A stretch of 64,000 nucleotides of DNA from Balanoglossus misakiensis (Eukaryota > Hemichordata): contig CM082579.2 in the NCBI GenBank assembly GCA_040954595.2, forward strand, positions 14,942,001 to 15,006,000, in the 5' to 3' direction. The notes below the pieces were generated by a model that ran no database searches, was not told where the DNA came from, and was given only the letters and a program-made list of their open reading frames with translations. Positions 44,948 through 56,844 of this stretch are shown here, one piece after another; positions within the stretch are counted from its first letter, which is position 1; each line of letters starts with the position of its first letter. A program made the translations under genes and the position numbers.

Positions 44948-47900
44948 TTAACATTAACCAGAGCACACAGTAACCAGGCCAGAGTGGCCAGTATCGTGCC
45001 CATTAATTTTGAGTGTTTGATGGGGGTCAACCTTTGCGTGAACATTAACCAGAGCACACAGTAACCAGGCCGTAGTGGACAGTGTTCTGCCCATTAATTT
45101 TGAGTGTTTGGTGGGGTCAACCTTTGCGTCAACATTAACCAGAGCACACAGTAACCAGGCCGTAGTGGACAGTGTTCTGCCCATTAATTTTGAGTGTTTG
45201 GTGGGGTCAACCTTTGCGTCAACATTAACCAGAGCACACAGTAACCAGGCCATAGTGGACAGTGTGCTGCCCATTAATTTTGAGTGTTTGGTGGGGTCAA
45301 CCTTTGCGTCAACATTAACCAGAGCACGCAGTAACCAGGCCGTAGTGGACAGTGTTCTGCCCATTAATTTTGAGTGTTTGGTGGGGTCAACCTTTGCGTC
45401 AACATTAACCAGAGCACGCAGTAACCAGGCCATAGTGGACAGTGTTCTGCCCATTAATTTTGAGTGTTTGGTGGGGTCAACCTTTGCGTCAACATTAACT
45501 AGGCCAGAGTGGCCAGTATCGTGCCCATTAATTTTTAGTGTTTGGTGGGGTCAACCTTTGCGTCAACATTAACTAGGCCAGAGTGGCCAGTATCCTGCCC
45601 ATTAATTTTGAGTGTTTGGTGGGGTCAACCTTTGCGTCAACATTAACTAGGCCAGAGTGGCCAGTATCGTGCCCATCAATTTTGAGTGTTTGGTGGGGTC
45701 AACCTTTGCGTCAACATTAACTAGGCCAGAGTGGCCAGTATCGTGCCCATTAATTTTGAGTGTTTGGTGGGGTCAACCTTTGCGTCAACATTAACTAGGC
45801 CAGAGTGGCCAGTATCGTGCCCATTAATTTTGAGTGTTTGGTGGGGGTCAACCTTTGCGTCAACATTAACCAGAGCACACAGTAACCAGGCCGTAGTGGA
45901 CAGTGTTCTGCCCATTAATTTTGAGTGTTTGGTGGGGTCAACCTTAGCGTCAACATTAACCAGAGCACACAGTAACCAGGCCATAGTGGACAGTGTGCTG
46001 CCCATTAATTTTGAGTGTTTGGTGGGGTCAACCTTTGCGTCAACATTAACCAGAGCACACAGTAACCAGGCCATAGTGGACAGTGTGCTGCCCATTAATT
46101 TTGAGTGTTTGGTGGGGTCAACCTTTGCGTCAACATTAACCAGAGCACACAGTAACCAGGCCATAGTGGACAGTGTTCTGCCCATTAATTTTGAGTGTTT
46201 GGTGGGGTCAACCTTTGCGTCAACATTAACCAGAGCACACAGTAACCAGGCCGTAGTGGACAGTGTTCTGCCCATTAATTTTGAGTGTTTGGTGGGGTCA
46301 ACCTTTGCGTCAACATTAACCAGAGCACACAGTAACCAGGCCATAGTGGACAGTGTGCTGCCCATTAATTTTGAGTGTTTGGTGGGGTCAACCTTTGCGT
46401 CAACATTAACCAGAGCACACAGTAACCAGGCCGTAGTGGACAGTGTTCTGCCCATTAATTTTGAGTGTTTGGTGGGGTCAACCTTTGCGTCAACATTAAC
46501 CAGAGCACACAGTAACCAGGCCATAGTGGACAGTGTTCTGCCCATTTATTTTGAGTGTTTGGTGGGGTCAACCTTTGCGTCAACATTAACCAGAGCACAC
46601 AGTAACCAGGCCGTAGTGGACAGTGTTCTGCCCATTAATTTTGAGTGTTTGGTGGGGTCAACCTTTGCGTCAACATTAACCAGAGCACACAGTAACCAGG
46701 CCAGAGTGGCCAGTATCGTGCCCATTAATTTTGAGTGTTTGATGGGGGTCAACCTTTGCGTCAACATTAACCAGAGCACACAGTAACCAGGCCGTAGTGG
46801 ACAGTGTTCTGCCCATTAATTTTGAGTGTTTGGTGGGGTCAACCTTTGCGTCAACATTAACCAGAGCACACAGTAACCAGGCCATAGTGGACAGTGTGCT
46901 GCCCATTAATTTTGAGTGTTTGGTGGGGTCAACCTTTGCGTCAACATTAACCAGAGCACACAGTAACCAGGCCGTAGTGGACAGTGTTCTGCCCATTAAT
47001 TTTGAGTGTTTGGTGGGGTCAACCTTTGCGTCAACATTAACCAGAGCATACAGTAACCAGGCCGTAGTGGACAGTGTTCTGCCCATTAATTTTGAGGGTT
47101 TGGTGGGGTCAACCTTTGCGTCAACATTAACTAGGCCAGAGTGGCCAGTATCGTGCCCATTAATTTTGAGTGTTTGGTGGGGTCAACCTTTGCGTCAACA
47201 TTAACTAGGCCAGAGTGGCCAGTATCGTGCCCATTAATTTTGAGTGTTTGGTGGGGTCAACCTTTGCGTCAACATTAACTAGGCCAGAGTGGCCAGTATC
47301 GTGCCCATTAATTTTGAGTGTTTGGTGGGGTCAACCTTTGCGTCAACATTAACTAGGCCAGAGTGGCCAGTATCGTGCCCATTAATTTTGAGTGTTTGGT
47401 GGGGTCAACCTTTGCGTCAACATTAACTAGGCCAGAGTGGCCAGTATCGTGCCCATTAATTTTGAGTGTTTGGTGGGGTCAACCTTTGCGTCAACATTAA
47501 CTAGGCCAGAGTGGCCAGTATCGTGCCCATTAATTTTGAGTGTTTGGTGGGGGTCAACCTTTGCGTCAACATTAACCAGAGCACACAGTAACCAGGCCGT
47601 AGTGGACAGTGTTCTGCCCATTAATTTTGAGTGTTTGGTGGGGTCAACCTTTGCGTCAACATTAACCAGAGCACACAGTAACCAGGCCGTAGTGGACAGT
47701 GTTCTGGCCATTAATTTTGAGTGTTTGGTGGGGTCAACCTTTGCGTCAACATTAACCAGAGCACACAGTAACCAGGCCGTAGTGGACAGTGTTCTGCCCA
47801 TTAATTTTGAGTGTTTGGTGGGGTCAACCTTTGCGTCAACATTAACCAGAGCACACAGTAACCAGGCCGTAGTGGACAGTGTTCTGCCCATTAATTTTGA

Positions 47901-50900
47901 GTGTTTGGTGGGGTCAACCTTTGCGTCAACATTAACCAGAGCACACAGTAACCAGGCCGTAGTGGACAGTGTTCTGCCCATTAATTTTGAGTGTTTGGTG
48001 GGGTCAACCTTTGCGTCAACATTAACCAGAGCACACAGTAACCAGGCCGTAGTGGACAGTGTTCTGCCCATTAATTTTGAGTGTTTGGTGGGGTCAACCT
48101 TTGCGTCAACATTAACCAGAGCACACAGTAACCAGGCCGTAGTGGACAGTGTTCTGCCCATTAATTTTGAGTGTTTGGTGGGGTCAACCTTTGCGTCAAC
48201 ATTAACCAGAGCACACAGTAACCAGGCCATAGTGGACAGTGTTCTGCCCATTAATTTTGAGTGTTTGGTGGGGTCAACCTTTGCGTCAACATTAACCAGA
48301 GCACACAGTAACCAGGCCGTAGTGGACAGTGTTCTGCCCATTAATTTTGAGTGTTTGGTGGGGTCAACCTTTGCGTCAACATTAACCAGAGCACACAGTA
48401 ACCAGGCCATAGTGGACAGTGTTCTGCCCATTAATTTTGAGTGTTTGGTGGGGTCAACCTTTGCGTCAACATTAACCAGAGCACACAGTAACCAGGCCGT
48501 AGTGGACAGTGTTCTGCCCATTAATTTTGAGTGTTTGGTGGGGTCAACCTTTGCGTCAACATTAACCAGAGCACACAGTAACCAGGCCATAGTGGACAGT
48601 GTGCTGCCCATTAATTTTGAGTGTTTGGTGGGGTCAACCTTTGCGTCAACATTAACCAGAGCACACAGTAACCAGGCCGTAGTGGACAGTGTTCTGGCCA
48701 TTAATTTTGAGTGTTTGGTGGGGTCAACCTTTGCGTCAACATTAACCAGAGCACACAGTAACCAGGCCGTAGTGGACAGTGTTCTGGCCATTAATTTTGA
48801 GTGTTTGGTGGGGTCAACCTTTGCGTCAACATTAACCAGAGCACACAGTAACCAGGCCGTAGTGGACAGTGTTCTGCCCATTAATTTTGAGTGTTTGGTG
48901 GGGTCAACCTTTGCGTCAACATTAACCAGAGCACACAGTAACCAGGCAGTAGTGGACATTGTTCTGCCCATTAATTTTGAGTGTTTGGTGGGGTCAACCT
49001 TTGCGTCAACATTAACCAGAGCACACAGTAACCAGGCCGTAGTGGACAGTGTTCTGCCCATTAATTTTGAGTGTTTGGTGGGGTCAACCTTTGCGTCAAC
49101 ATTAACCAGAGCACACAGTAACCAGGCCGTAGTGGACAGTGTTCTGCCCATTAATTTTGAGTGTTTGGTGGGGTCAACCTTTGCGTCAACATTAACCAGA
49201 GCACACAGTAACCAGGCCGTAGTGGACAGTGTTCTGCCCATTAATTTTGAGTGTTTGGTGGGGTCAACCTTTGCGTCAACATTAACCAGAGCACACAGTA
49301 ACCAGGCCATAGTGGACAGTGTTCTGCCCATTAATTTTGAGTGTTTGGTGGGGTCAACCTTTGCGTCAACATTAACCAGAGCACACAGTAACCAGGCCGT
49401 AGTGGACAGTGTTCTGGCCATTAATTTTGAGTGTTTGGTGGGGTCAACCTTTGCGTCAACATTAACCAGAGCACACAGTAACCAGGCCATAGTGGACAGT
49501 GTGCTGCCCATTAATTTTGAGTGTTTGGTGGGGTCAACCTTTGCGTCAACATTAACCAGAGCACACAGTAACCAGGCCGTAGTGGACAGTGTTCTGCCCA
49601 TTAATTTTGAGTGTTTGGTGGGGTCAACCTTTGCGTCAACATTAACCAGAGCACACAGTAACCAGGCCGTAGTGGACAGTGTTCTGCCCATTAATTTTGA
49701 GTGTTTGGTGGGGTCAACCTTTGCGTCAACATTAACCAGAGCACACAGTAACCAGGCCGTAGTGGACAGTGTTCTGCCCATTAATTTTGAGTGTTTGGTG
49801 GGGTCAACCTTTGCGTCAACATTAACCAGAGCACACAGTAACCAGGCCATAGTGGACAGTGTTCTGCCCATTAATTTTGAGTGTTTGGTGGGGTCAACCT
49901 TTGCGTCAACATTAACCAGAGCACACAGTAACCAGGCCGTAGTGGACAGTGTTCTGCCCATTAATTTTGAGTGTTTGGTGGGGTCAACCTTTGCGTCAAC
50001 ATTAACCAGAGCACAGAGTAACCAGGCCATAGTGGACAGTGTTCTGCCCATTAATTTTGAGTGTTTGGTGGGGTCAACCTTTGCGTCAACATTAACCAGA
50101 GCACACAGTAACCAGGCCGTAGTGGACAGTGTTCTGCCCATTAATTTTGAGTGTTTGGTGGGGTCAACCTTTGCGTCAACATTTACCAGAGCACACAGTA
50201 ACCAGGCCGTAGTGGACAGTGTTCTGCCCATTAATTTTGAGTGTTTGGTGGGGTCAACCTTTGCGTCAACATTAACCAGAGCACACAGTAACCAGGCCGT
50301 AGTGGACAGTGTTCTGCCCATTAATTTTGAGTGTTTGGTGGGGTCAACCTTTGCGTCAACATTAACCAGAGCACACAGTAACCAGGCCGTAGTGGACAGT
50401 GTTCTGCCCATTAATTTTGAGTGTTTGGTGGGGTCAACCTTTGCGTCAACATTAACCAGAGCACACAGTAACCAGGCCGTAGTGGACAGTGTTCTGCCCA
50501 TTAATTTTGAGTGTTTGGTGGGGTCAACCTTTGCGTCAACATTAACCAGAGCACACAGTAACCAGGCCGTAGTGGACAGTGTTCTGCCCATTAATTTTGA
50601 GTGTTTGGTGGGGTCAACCTTTGCGTCAACATTAACCAGAGCACACAGTAACCAGGCCATAGTGGACAGTGTTCTGCCCATTAATTTTGAGTGTTTGGTG
50701 GGGTCAACCTTTGCGTCAACATTAACCAGAGCACACAGTAACCAGGCCGTAGTGGACAGTGTTCTGCCCATTAATTTTGAGTGTTTGGTGGGGTCAACCT
50801 TTGCGTCAACATTAACCAGAGCACACAGTAACCAGGCCATAGTGGACAGTGTGCTGCCCATTAATTTTGAGTGTTTGGTGGGGTCAACCTTTGCGTCAAC

Positions 50901-53215
50901 ATTAACCAGAGCACAGAGTAACCAGGCCATAGTGGACAGTGTTCTGCCCATTAATTTTGAGTGTTTGGTGGGGTCAACCTTTGCGTCAACATTAACCAGA
51001 GCACACAGTAACCAGGCCGTAGTGGACAGTGTTCTGCCCATTAATTTTGAGTGTTTGGTGGGGTCAACCTTTGCGTCAACATTTACCAGAGCACACAGTA
51101 ACCAGGCCGTAGTGGACAGTGTTCTGCCCATTAATTTTGAGTGTTTGGTGGGGTCAACCTTTGCGTCAACATTAACCAGAGCACACAGTAACCAGGCCGT
51201 AGTGGACAGTGTTCTGCCCATTAATTTTGAGTGTTTGGTGGGGTCAACCTTTGCGTCAACATTAACCAGAGCACACAGTAACCAGGCCATAGTGGACAGT
51301 GTGCTGCCCATTAATTTTGAGTGTTTGGTGGGGTCAACCTTTGCGTCAACATTAACCAGAGCACACAGTAACCAGGCCATAGTGGACAGTGTTCTGCCCA
51401 TTAATTTTGAGTGTTTGGTGGGGTCAACCTTTGCGTCAACATTAACCAGAGCACACAGTAACCAGGCCGTAGTGGACAGTGTTCTGCCCATTAATTTTGA
51501 GTGTTTGGTGGGGTCAACCTTTGCGTCAACATTAACCAGAGCACACAGTAACCAGGCCGTAGTGGACAGTGTTCTGCCCATTAATTTTGAGTGTTTGGTG
51601 GGGTCAACCTTTGCGTCAACATTAACCAGAGCACACAGTAACCAGGCCATAGTGGACAGTGTTCTGCCCATTAATTTTGAGTGTTTGGTGGGGTCAACCT
51701 TTGCGTCAACATTAACCAGAGCACACAGTAACCAGGCCGTAGTGGACAGTGTTCTGCCCATTAATTTTGAGTGTTTGGTGGGGTCAACCTTTGCGTCAAC
51801 ATTAACCAGAGCACACAGTAACCAGGCCATAGTGGACAGTGTGCTGCCCATTAATTTTGAGTGTTTGGTGGGGTCAACCTTTGCGTCAACATTAACCAGA
51901 GCACAGAGTAACCAGGCCATAGTGAACAGTGTTCTGCCCATTAATTTTGAGTGTTTGGTGGGGTCAACCTTTGCGTCAACATTAATCAGAGCACACAGTA
52001 ACCAGGCCGTAGTGGACAGTGTTCTGCCCATTAATTTTGAGTGTTTGGTGGGGTCAACCTTTGCGTCAACATTAACCAGAGCACACAGTAACCAGGCCAT
52101 AGTGGACAGTGTTCTGCCCATTAATTTTGAGTGTTTGGTGGGGTCAACCTTTGCGTCAACATTAACCAGAGCACACAGTAACCAGGCCGTAGTGGACAGT
52201 GTTCTTCCCATTAATTTTGAGTGTTTGGTGGGGTCAACCTTTGCGTCAACATTAACTAGGCCAGAGTGGCCAGTATCGTGCCCATTAATTTTGAGTGTTT
52301 GGTGGGGTCAACCTTTGCGTCAACATTAACTAGGCCAGAGTGGCCAGTATCGTGCCCATTATTTTTGAGTGTTTGGTGGGGTCAACCTTTGAGTCAACAT
52401 TAACTAGGCCAGAGTGGCCAGTATCGTGCCCATTAATTTTGAGTGTTTGGTGGGGTCAACCTTTGCGTCAACATTAACTAGGCCAGAGTGGCCAGTATCG
52501 TGCCCATTAATTTTGAGTGTTTGGTGGGGGTCAACCTTTGCGTCAACATTAACCAGAGCACACAGTAACCAGGCCATAGTGGACAGTGTGCTGCCCATTA
52601 ATTTTGAGTGTTTGGTGGGGTCAACCTTAGCGTCAACATTAACCAGAGCACACAGTAACCAGGCCATAGTGGACAGTGTTCTGCCCATTAATTTTGAGTG
52701 TTTGGTGGGGTCAACCTTTGCATCAACATTAACCAGAGCACACAGTAACCAGGCCATAGTGGACAGTGTTCTGCCCATTAATTTTGAGTGTTTGGTGGGG
52801 TCAACCTTTGCATCAACATTAACCAGAGCACACAGTAACCAGGCCGTAGTGGACAGTGTACTGCCCATTAATTTTGAGTGTTTGGTGGTGTCAACCTTTG
52901 CGTCAACATTAACCAGAGCACACAGTAACCAGGCCATAGTGGACAGTATGCTGCCCATTGATTTTGAGTGTTTGGTGGGGTCAACCTTTGCGTCAACATT
53001 AACTAGGCCAGAGTGGCCAGTATCGTGCCCATTAATTTTGAGTGTTTGGTGGGGTCAACCTTTGCGTCTACATTAACTAGGCCAGAGTGGCCAGTATGCT
53101 GCCTATTAATTTTGAGTGTTTGGTGGGGTCAACCTTTGCGTCAACATTAAGCAGGCCAGACAGTAACCAGGCCAGAGTGGACAGTATCCTGCCTATTAAT
53201 TTTGAGTGATTTGTG
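44948..53215. repeat. 90-bp/74-bp minisatellite array, 8.3 kb
   Basis: Monomer of 90 bp (CATTAACCAGAGCACACAGT, AACCAGGCCGTAGTGGACAG, TGTTCTGCCCATTAATTTTG, AGTGTTTGGTGGGGTCAACC, TTTGCGTCAA), about 90 units. A 74-bp variant lacks 16 bp (CATTAACTAGGCCAGAGTGG). The 74-bp units cluster at about 45494-45850, 47120-47560, 52250-52540 and 52998-53150. Each main cluster ends in a unit with one extra G (GGTGGGGGTC). Frequent alternatives are CCGTAG/CCATAG and GTTCTG/GTGCTG. Outer units at the right end are more diverged. Confidence 0.97.
47437..52329. other. Long open frames on both strands of the 90-bp array, probably not genes
   Basis: One frame is open for about 1630 codons on plus and about 1594 on minus. 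It is a 30-residue repeat on each strand (plus core ECLVGSTFASTLTRAHSNQ; minus core TAWLLCALVNVDAKVDP). The cause is simple: 90 is a multiple of three and the monomer lacks stops in these frames. No promoter, splice logic or domain similarity supports translation. Outside the homogenised 90-bp block the frames break at 74-bp units. Confidence 0.8.
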
Positions 53216-53370
53216 GGTCAATTTGATCAAATACTGCCTACCGCTGGCGCTGCATATTTGAAGAAATGTGAAAAGATGGCAAGACAGGTTTGGTAAATGT
53301 GGGCCCCCTAACTGAAGCAAAAGCACAAACTTAAAACAAAGATATGAATTTGGAAGAGTTTTATTTAATA

Positions 53371-53505
53371 CATATGAAAAATAATGAAGACTTATGCTTC
53401 AAAGTAAGTATCGACGGAGTCGAACCGCCAATGCTGCAATGGCATTATACCCATAATACTTTTTTGCTTTTTGCATGAATTTCATTATTTTTCATATGCT
53501 GTGCA
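53371..53505. mobile_element. Palindromic element with 18-bp perfect ends
   Basis: CATATGAAAAATAATGAA at the left is exactly complementary to TTCATTATTTTTCATATG at the right, 135 bp overall. A second inner inverted pair (AAGTATC / AATACTT) encloses the tRNA-like core at 53406-53461. Confidence 0.8.
53406..53461 (-). ncRNA. D-armless tRNA-like hairpin (possible SINE/MITE core)
   Basis: On the minus strand, 56 nt fold as a 7-bp acceptor-like stem (AAGTATT with GATACTT, one G-U), an 8-nt spacer and a 5-bp stem with 7-nt loop (AATGC CATTGCA GCATT). A 5-bp T-arm with 7-nt loop follows (GGCGG TTCGACT CCGTC). GGTTCGACTCC fits the pol III B-box consensus exactly. There is no D arm or variable loop, loop position 33 is A rather than T, and no T-run terminator follows. 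It is most likely a tRNA-derived repeat fragment, not a working tRNA. Confidence 0.35.
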
Positions 53506-54164
53506 GCTAAAGTGTGGCTAGATGACTAACTGCTGATGTAAAATATCTTGCATACCAATTTGGAACAATTACCCCAAGTAGTGGTCAAACAGAAACAATG
53601 CTTGCATTCAATTTAAAACAAGGTGACAAAAGTGGTTGAAATGAAACAATAAGCAAAAACAGTGTTTATCAAACTGAAATAATGTGGTCGAAATGAAACA
53701 ATGAGCAAAAACAGTGTTTATCAAACTGAAATAATGTGCCAAAATAGCTCCTGTTGATATTGCACAAAATTAACTGTTGCATTCTACCCTTGAGTTAATT
53801 TTTATTTCCAGGCAATTATGTGCTTAATACTAAATATTATCTATGGGTACAAACCATCAGTTTCTTAAGTGCAAATCGCAAGAAGCTCCCCCATACAATT
53901 TTAGTGTTTTTTTAAATCAAGCAAGATAATTACATACTGTGTGATAAACTAACTAACTTTACGCGCCTGGGGACAGTTAAAAACCTCGAGCCAAATATAA
54001 AATGAGGAAAAACTGCCCCCTCCCCCGTTGTGAATTTTAAAAGGTTGGGGCTCAAACTAACCAGAATTGTCTTGCCGACTCCTATTTTTCTGTGTACATT
54101 TTGATGTATTGTTGTTACGCGAGATTGAGGATTCGTGTTGATGCGGGAATTACGATGACGAAAG

Positions 54165-54350
54165 CAAAAAATCCATCGGCGAATCAAACGGGCACACGGC
54201 GAAATTCCATTACACGACGATCCAACTGCGATGAAGAACGCGAACGCGGGTAACGTTGTAAAAAATCCATCGGCGAATCAAACGGGCACACGGCGAAATT
54301 CCATTACATGACGAGCGACCTGCAATGAAGAACGCGAACGCGGGTAACGC
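54165..54350. repeat. 93-bp tandem duplication
   Basis: AAAAAATCCATCGGCGAATC to GCGAACGCGGGTAACG occurs at 54165 and again at 54258 with few changes. Confidence 0.85.
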
Positions 54351-54399
54351 TGCAAAAAATCCGCAGACAATTATTACACGAATGCATAGCAACAATTAT

Positions 54400-54965
54400 T
54401 TTACCCAACCTGACACTAATAAATTACCCAATGATTTTAAATTTCTTATTATTACACCCCAACTAATCATTATACCTTTGTAATATTATCACCGTTTATA
54501 CACATCCCATAATGTTTATACCATCAAGTTAATACCATTTTATTATTATTATACCACCAAAACCATGTGTTACCCATTTTTTTTATTATTACACCATTGA
54601 TGTTAACACCTTTATATATTATACCGGTATTTACCCTCTGTACATGTACAGTTTTTATTTACCACGTGGCATTACTCATGTTTTTATAGTATTTTAATTA
54701 CTTATCATACCCTTGAAACCATAATATTATACCCTTGCAGACAGTTTTATTATAGTACCCTTGTGCACAATGTCTTATTAGTCATCATACACCAACCCTT
54801 CACCATTTCATTAGATTATACCATTTTTATTAGCCTAACCTGTTTATACACCAACCCTTCACCATTCCGTTAGATTATACCATTTTTTATTACCCTAACA
54901 TATTCATTCACCAACCCTTTACCATTCCCTCAGATTAAACCATTTTTATTAGCCTAACCTATTGA
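54400..54965. repeat. TTATTATACC-rich degenerate repeat
   Basis: AT-rich with recurrent TTATTATACC and CACC motifs. The last part (about 54785-54965) is a roughly 62-bp unit, CACCAACCCTTCACCATTCC, in three copies. Confidence 0.75.
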
Positions 54966-55164
54966 CAGCATCCCTCTGGTTTTGATATTGTTATCTGGTG
55001 CGGCGTTGTTGTAGATATTGATTAGACTCCCTCCGGCGATGATAATACCAATGAACCTATTGAAAAAAAAGAATGAATATTATTAATTAGATCAGATCAA
55101 CAAATCATGGCGTCGTTCATCCCTCTGGTCACAGGAGCATCATCTGGCGTCGTTACAGGTTTAA

Positions 55165-55757
55165 GTTCATCCCTCCAGTACAGTATAAGGTGGCGGCGTC
55201 GTTACAAGTATTAAGTTCATCTCTCCAGTACAGTATTAGGTGGCGGCGTCGTTACAAGTATTAACTTCATCTCTCCAGTACAGTATTAGGTGGCGGCGTC
55301 GTTACAAGTATTAACTTCATCTCTCCAGTACAGTATTAGGTGGCGGCGTCGTTACAAGTATTAACTTCATCTCTCCAGTACAGTATTAGGTGGCGGCGTC
55401 GTTACAAGTATTAACTTCATCTCTCCAGTACAGTATTAGGTGGCGGCGTCGTTACAAGTATTAACTTCATCTCTCCAGTACAGTATTAGGTGGCGGCGTC
55501 GTTACAAGTATTAAGTTCATCTCTCCAGTACAGTATTAGGTGGCGGCGTCGTTACAAGTATTAACTTCATCACTCCAGTACAGTATTAGGTGGCGGCGTC
55601 GTTACAAGTATTAACTTCATCTCTCCAGTACAGTATTAGGTGGCGGCGTCGTTACAAGTATTAACTTCATCTCTCCAGTACAGTATTAGGTGGCGGCGTC
55701 GTTACAAGTTTAAGTTCATACCTCCAGTACAGTATTAGGTGGCGACGTCGTTACAAA
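55165..55757. repeat. 50-bp minisatellite, ~11-12 copies
   Basis: Unit CAGTATTAGGTGGCGGCGTC, GTTACAAGTATTAACTTCAT, CTCTCCAGTA. Inner units are nearly identical; the first and last differ more. Flanks at about 55030-55095 and 55763-55840 also resemble each other (ACCTA... AAAAAAAGAATGAA), so the array may sit inside a larger repeat. Confidence 0.93.
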
Positions 55758-55840
55758 TATTACACTCCCTCCAGCAGCAGTGTTACCAAAGAACCTAATG
55801 TAAAAAAAGAATGAAATTATTTTAATAATCTGATTAGGTC

Positions 55841-56500
55841 AAGTCATCATATTGATAAAGAAAACGACAAGAAGAAATCATTTAAAAATTAACGCTGCCA
55901 GCACCATTGGTTGGGCCCAAACGGTTCCCATGGTTACCATGGTATGCCAAGGCTGTATTCTGCTGTGAATACCAAGATATATGAAAGCTGGTCAAAGGTT
56001 ACCCCAGGGTCATTGAAAATCGCAAAAAATAGCGTCAAGGACACTGTGGTCTCATTTAGTGATTACACTAGAAAAAGTCTACACAGGAGTACAGACAGAC
56101 AGACACACACATAGAGAGGCAATAAAATATGATGCCCCCCCCCCAGCCCCGAAAACATCTTGATCTTATGTATGCTGGCCTGGTACAATAGACAAACCAG
56201 CCAATTAATGAAAATTTTGTACAAATACAGAGCTCAAAGTTGCATTTTAGTGAGCCCAAAAGCAAATTAACTCAATGTTACGACAAATTTTACTTTTGCC
56301 ACTCAAAGTTTGCATCGGTGGGGTGGGATGGCAAGTACTCTTCCCTGATACAATAGACAAACCAGCCAATAAATGAAATGAGGTGAAGAATGAAGGTGAA
56401 TAATGAATAACTTTATTTGATTCCATTATCTAAACAAACACATCCAATTAACTTCCTACTCAAATTTCAAAGTAATCAGTCATAGGTTTTGTAAATCATC
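55841..56500. other. Spacer, no gene seen
   Basis: Contains a CAGA/CACA tract (56092-56112) and a short repeated block ACAATAGACAAACCAGCCAA at about 56185 and 56350. Confidence 0.5.
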
Positions 56501-56840
56501 ATGAGAAATCACCCTGAAACCAAATCAAATCAAAAATCATATAAGCCTAGTCGGGCTCTGCGCTCCAGCTCAAGGAACCAGTTGTGTGTACCAAAGTACA
56601 GACTCAAAACATATGGTGGATGTGCCTTTTCCCTTGTCGCGCCACAACTTTGGAATTCTCTGCCATCTGACATTCAACAGGCTTCTAGTCTCAACATTTT
56701 CAAACAAAAACTCAAGACATTTCTATTTGTCAAAGCCTACGAACACTGATGTTATACTTTCAGCGCCTTTGGAAATAACATTGTTATTGATTCTGGCGCT
56801 TTATAAATGTTTGTTTTGATTTGATTTGATTTGATCCCCC
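56501..56840 (+). mobile_element. 3' end of a CR1/L2-like LINE with TTGAT tail
   Basis: An open frame (56501-56749) ends with the widespread LINE RT C-terminal signature: YGGCAFSLVAPQLWNSLPSD, then FKQKLKTFLF. A short 3' UTR follows with GGCGCTTTATAAATG and a TTTGA microsatellite tail (about 56812-56835). This is typical of the CR1/L2 group. It is 5'-truncated and not a host gene. Confidence 0.88.
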
Positions 56841-56844
56841 AAAA

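Larger units (their letters stand above)
53216..54164. other. Spacer after the array
   Basis: No host exon seen. Contains the palindromic element at 53371-53505 and a short direct repeat (AACAGTGTTTATCAAACTG) near 53650-53740. Confidence 0.55.

Noticed and set aside
44954-53076. Repeat proteins of up to ~1600 residues on both strands
   Set aside because: Consequence of a 90-bp stop-free monomer in a homogenised array. Kept as a finding to test, not called as genes.
53406-53461. Functional nuclear tRNA
   Set aside because: No D arm, no variable loop, no U at position 33, no terminator. Listed only as a tRNA-like fold.
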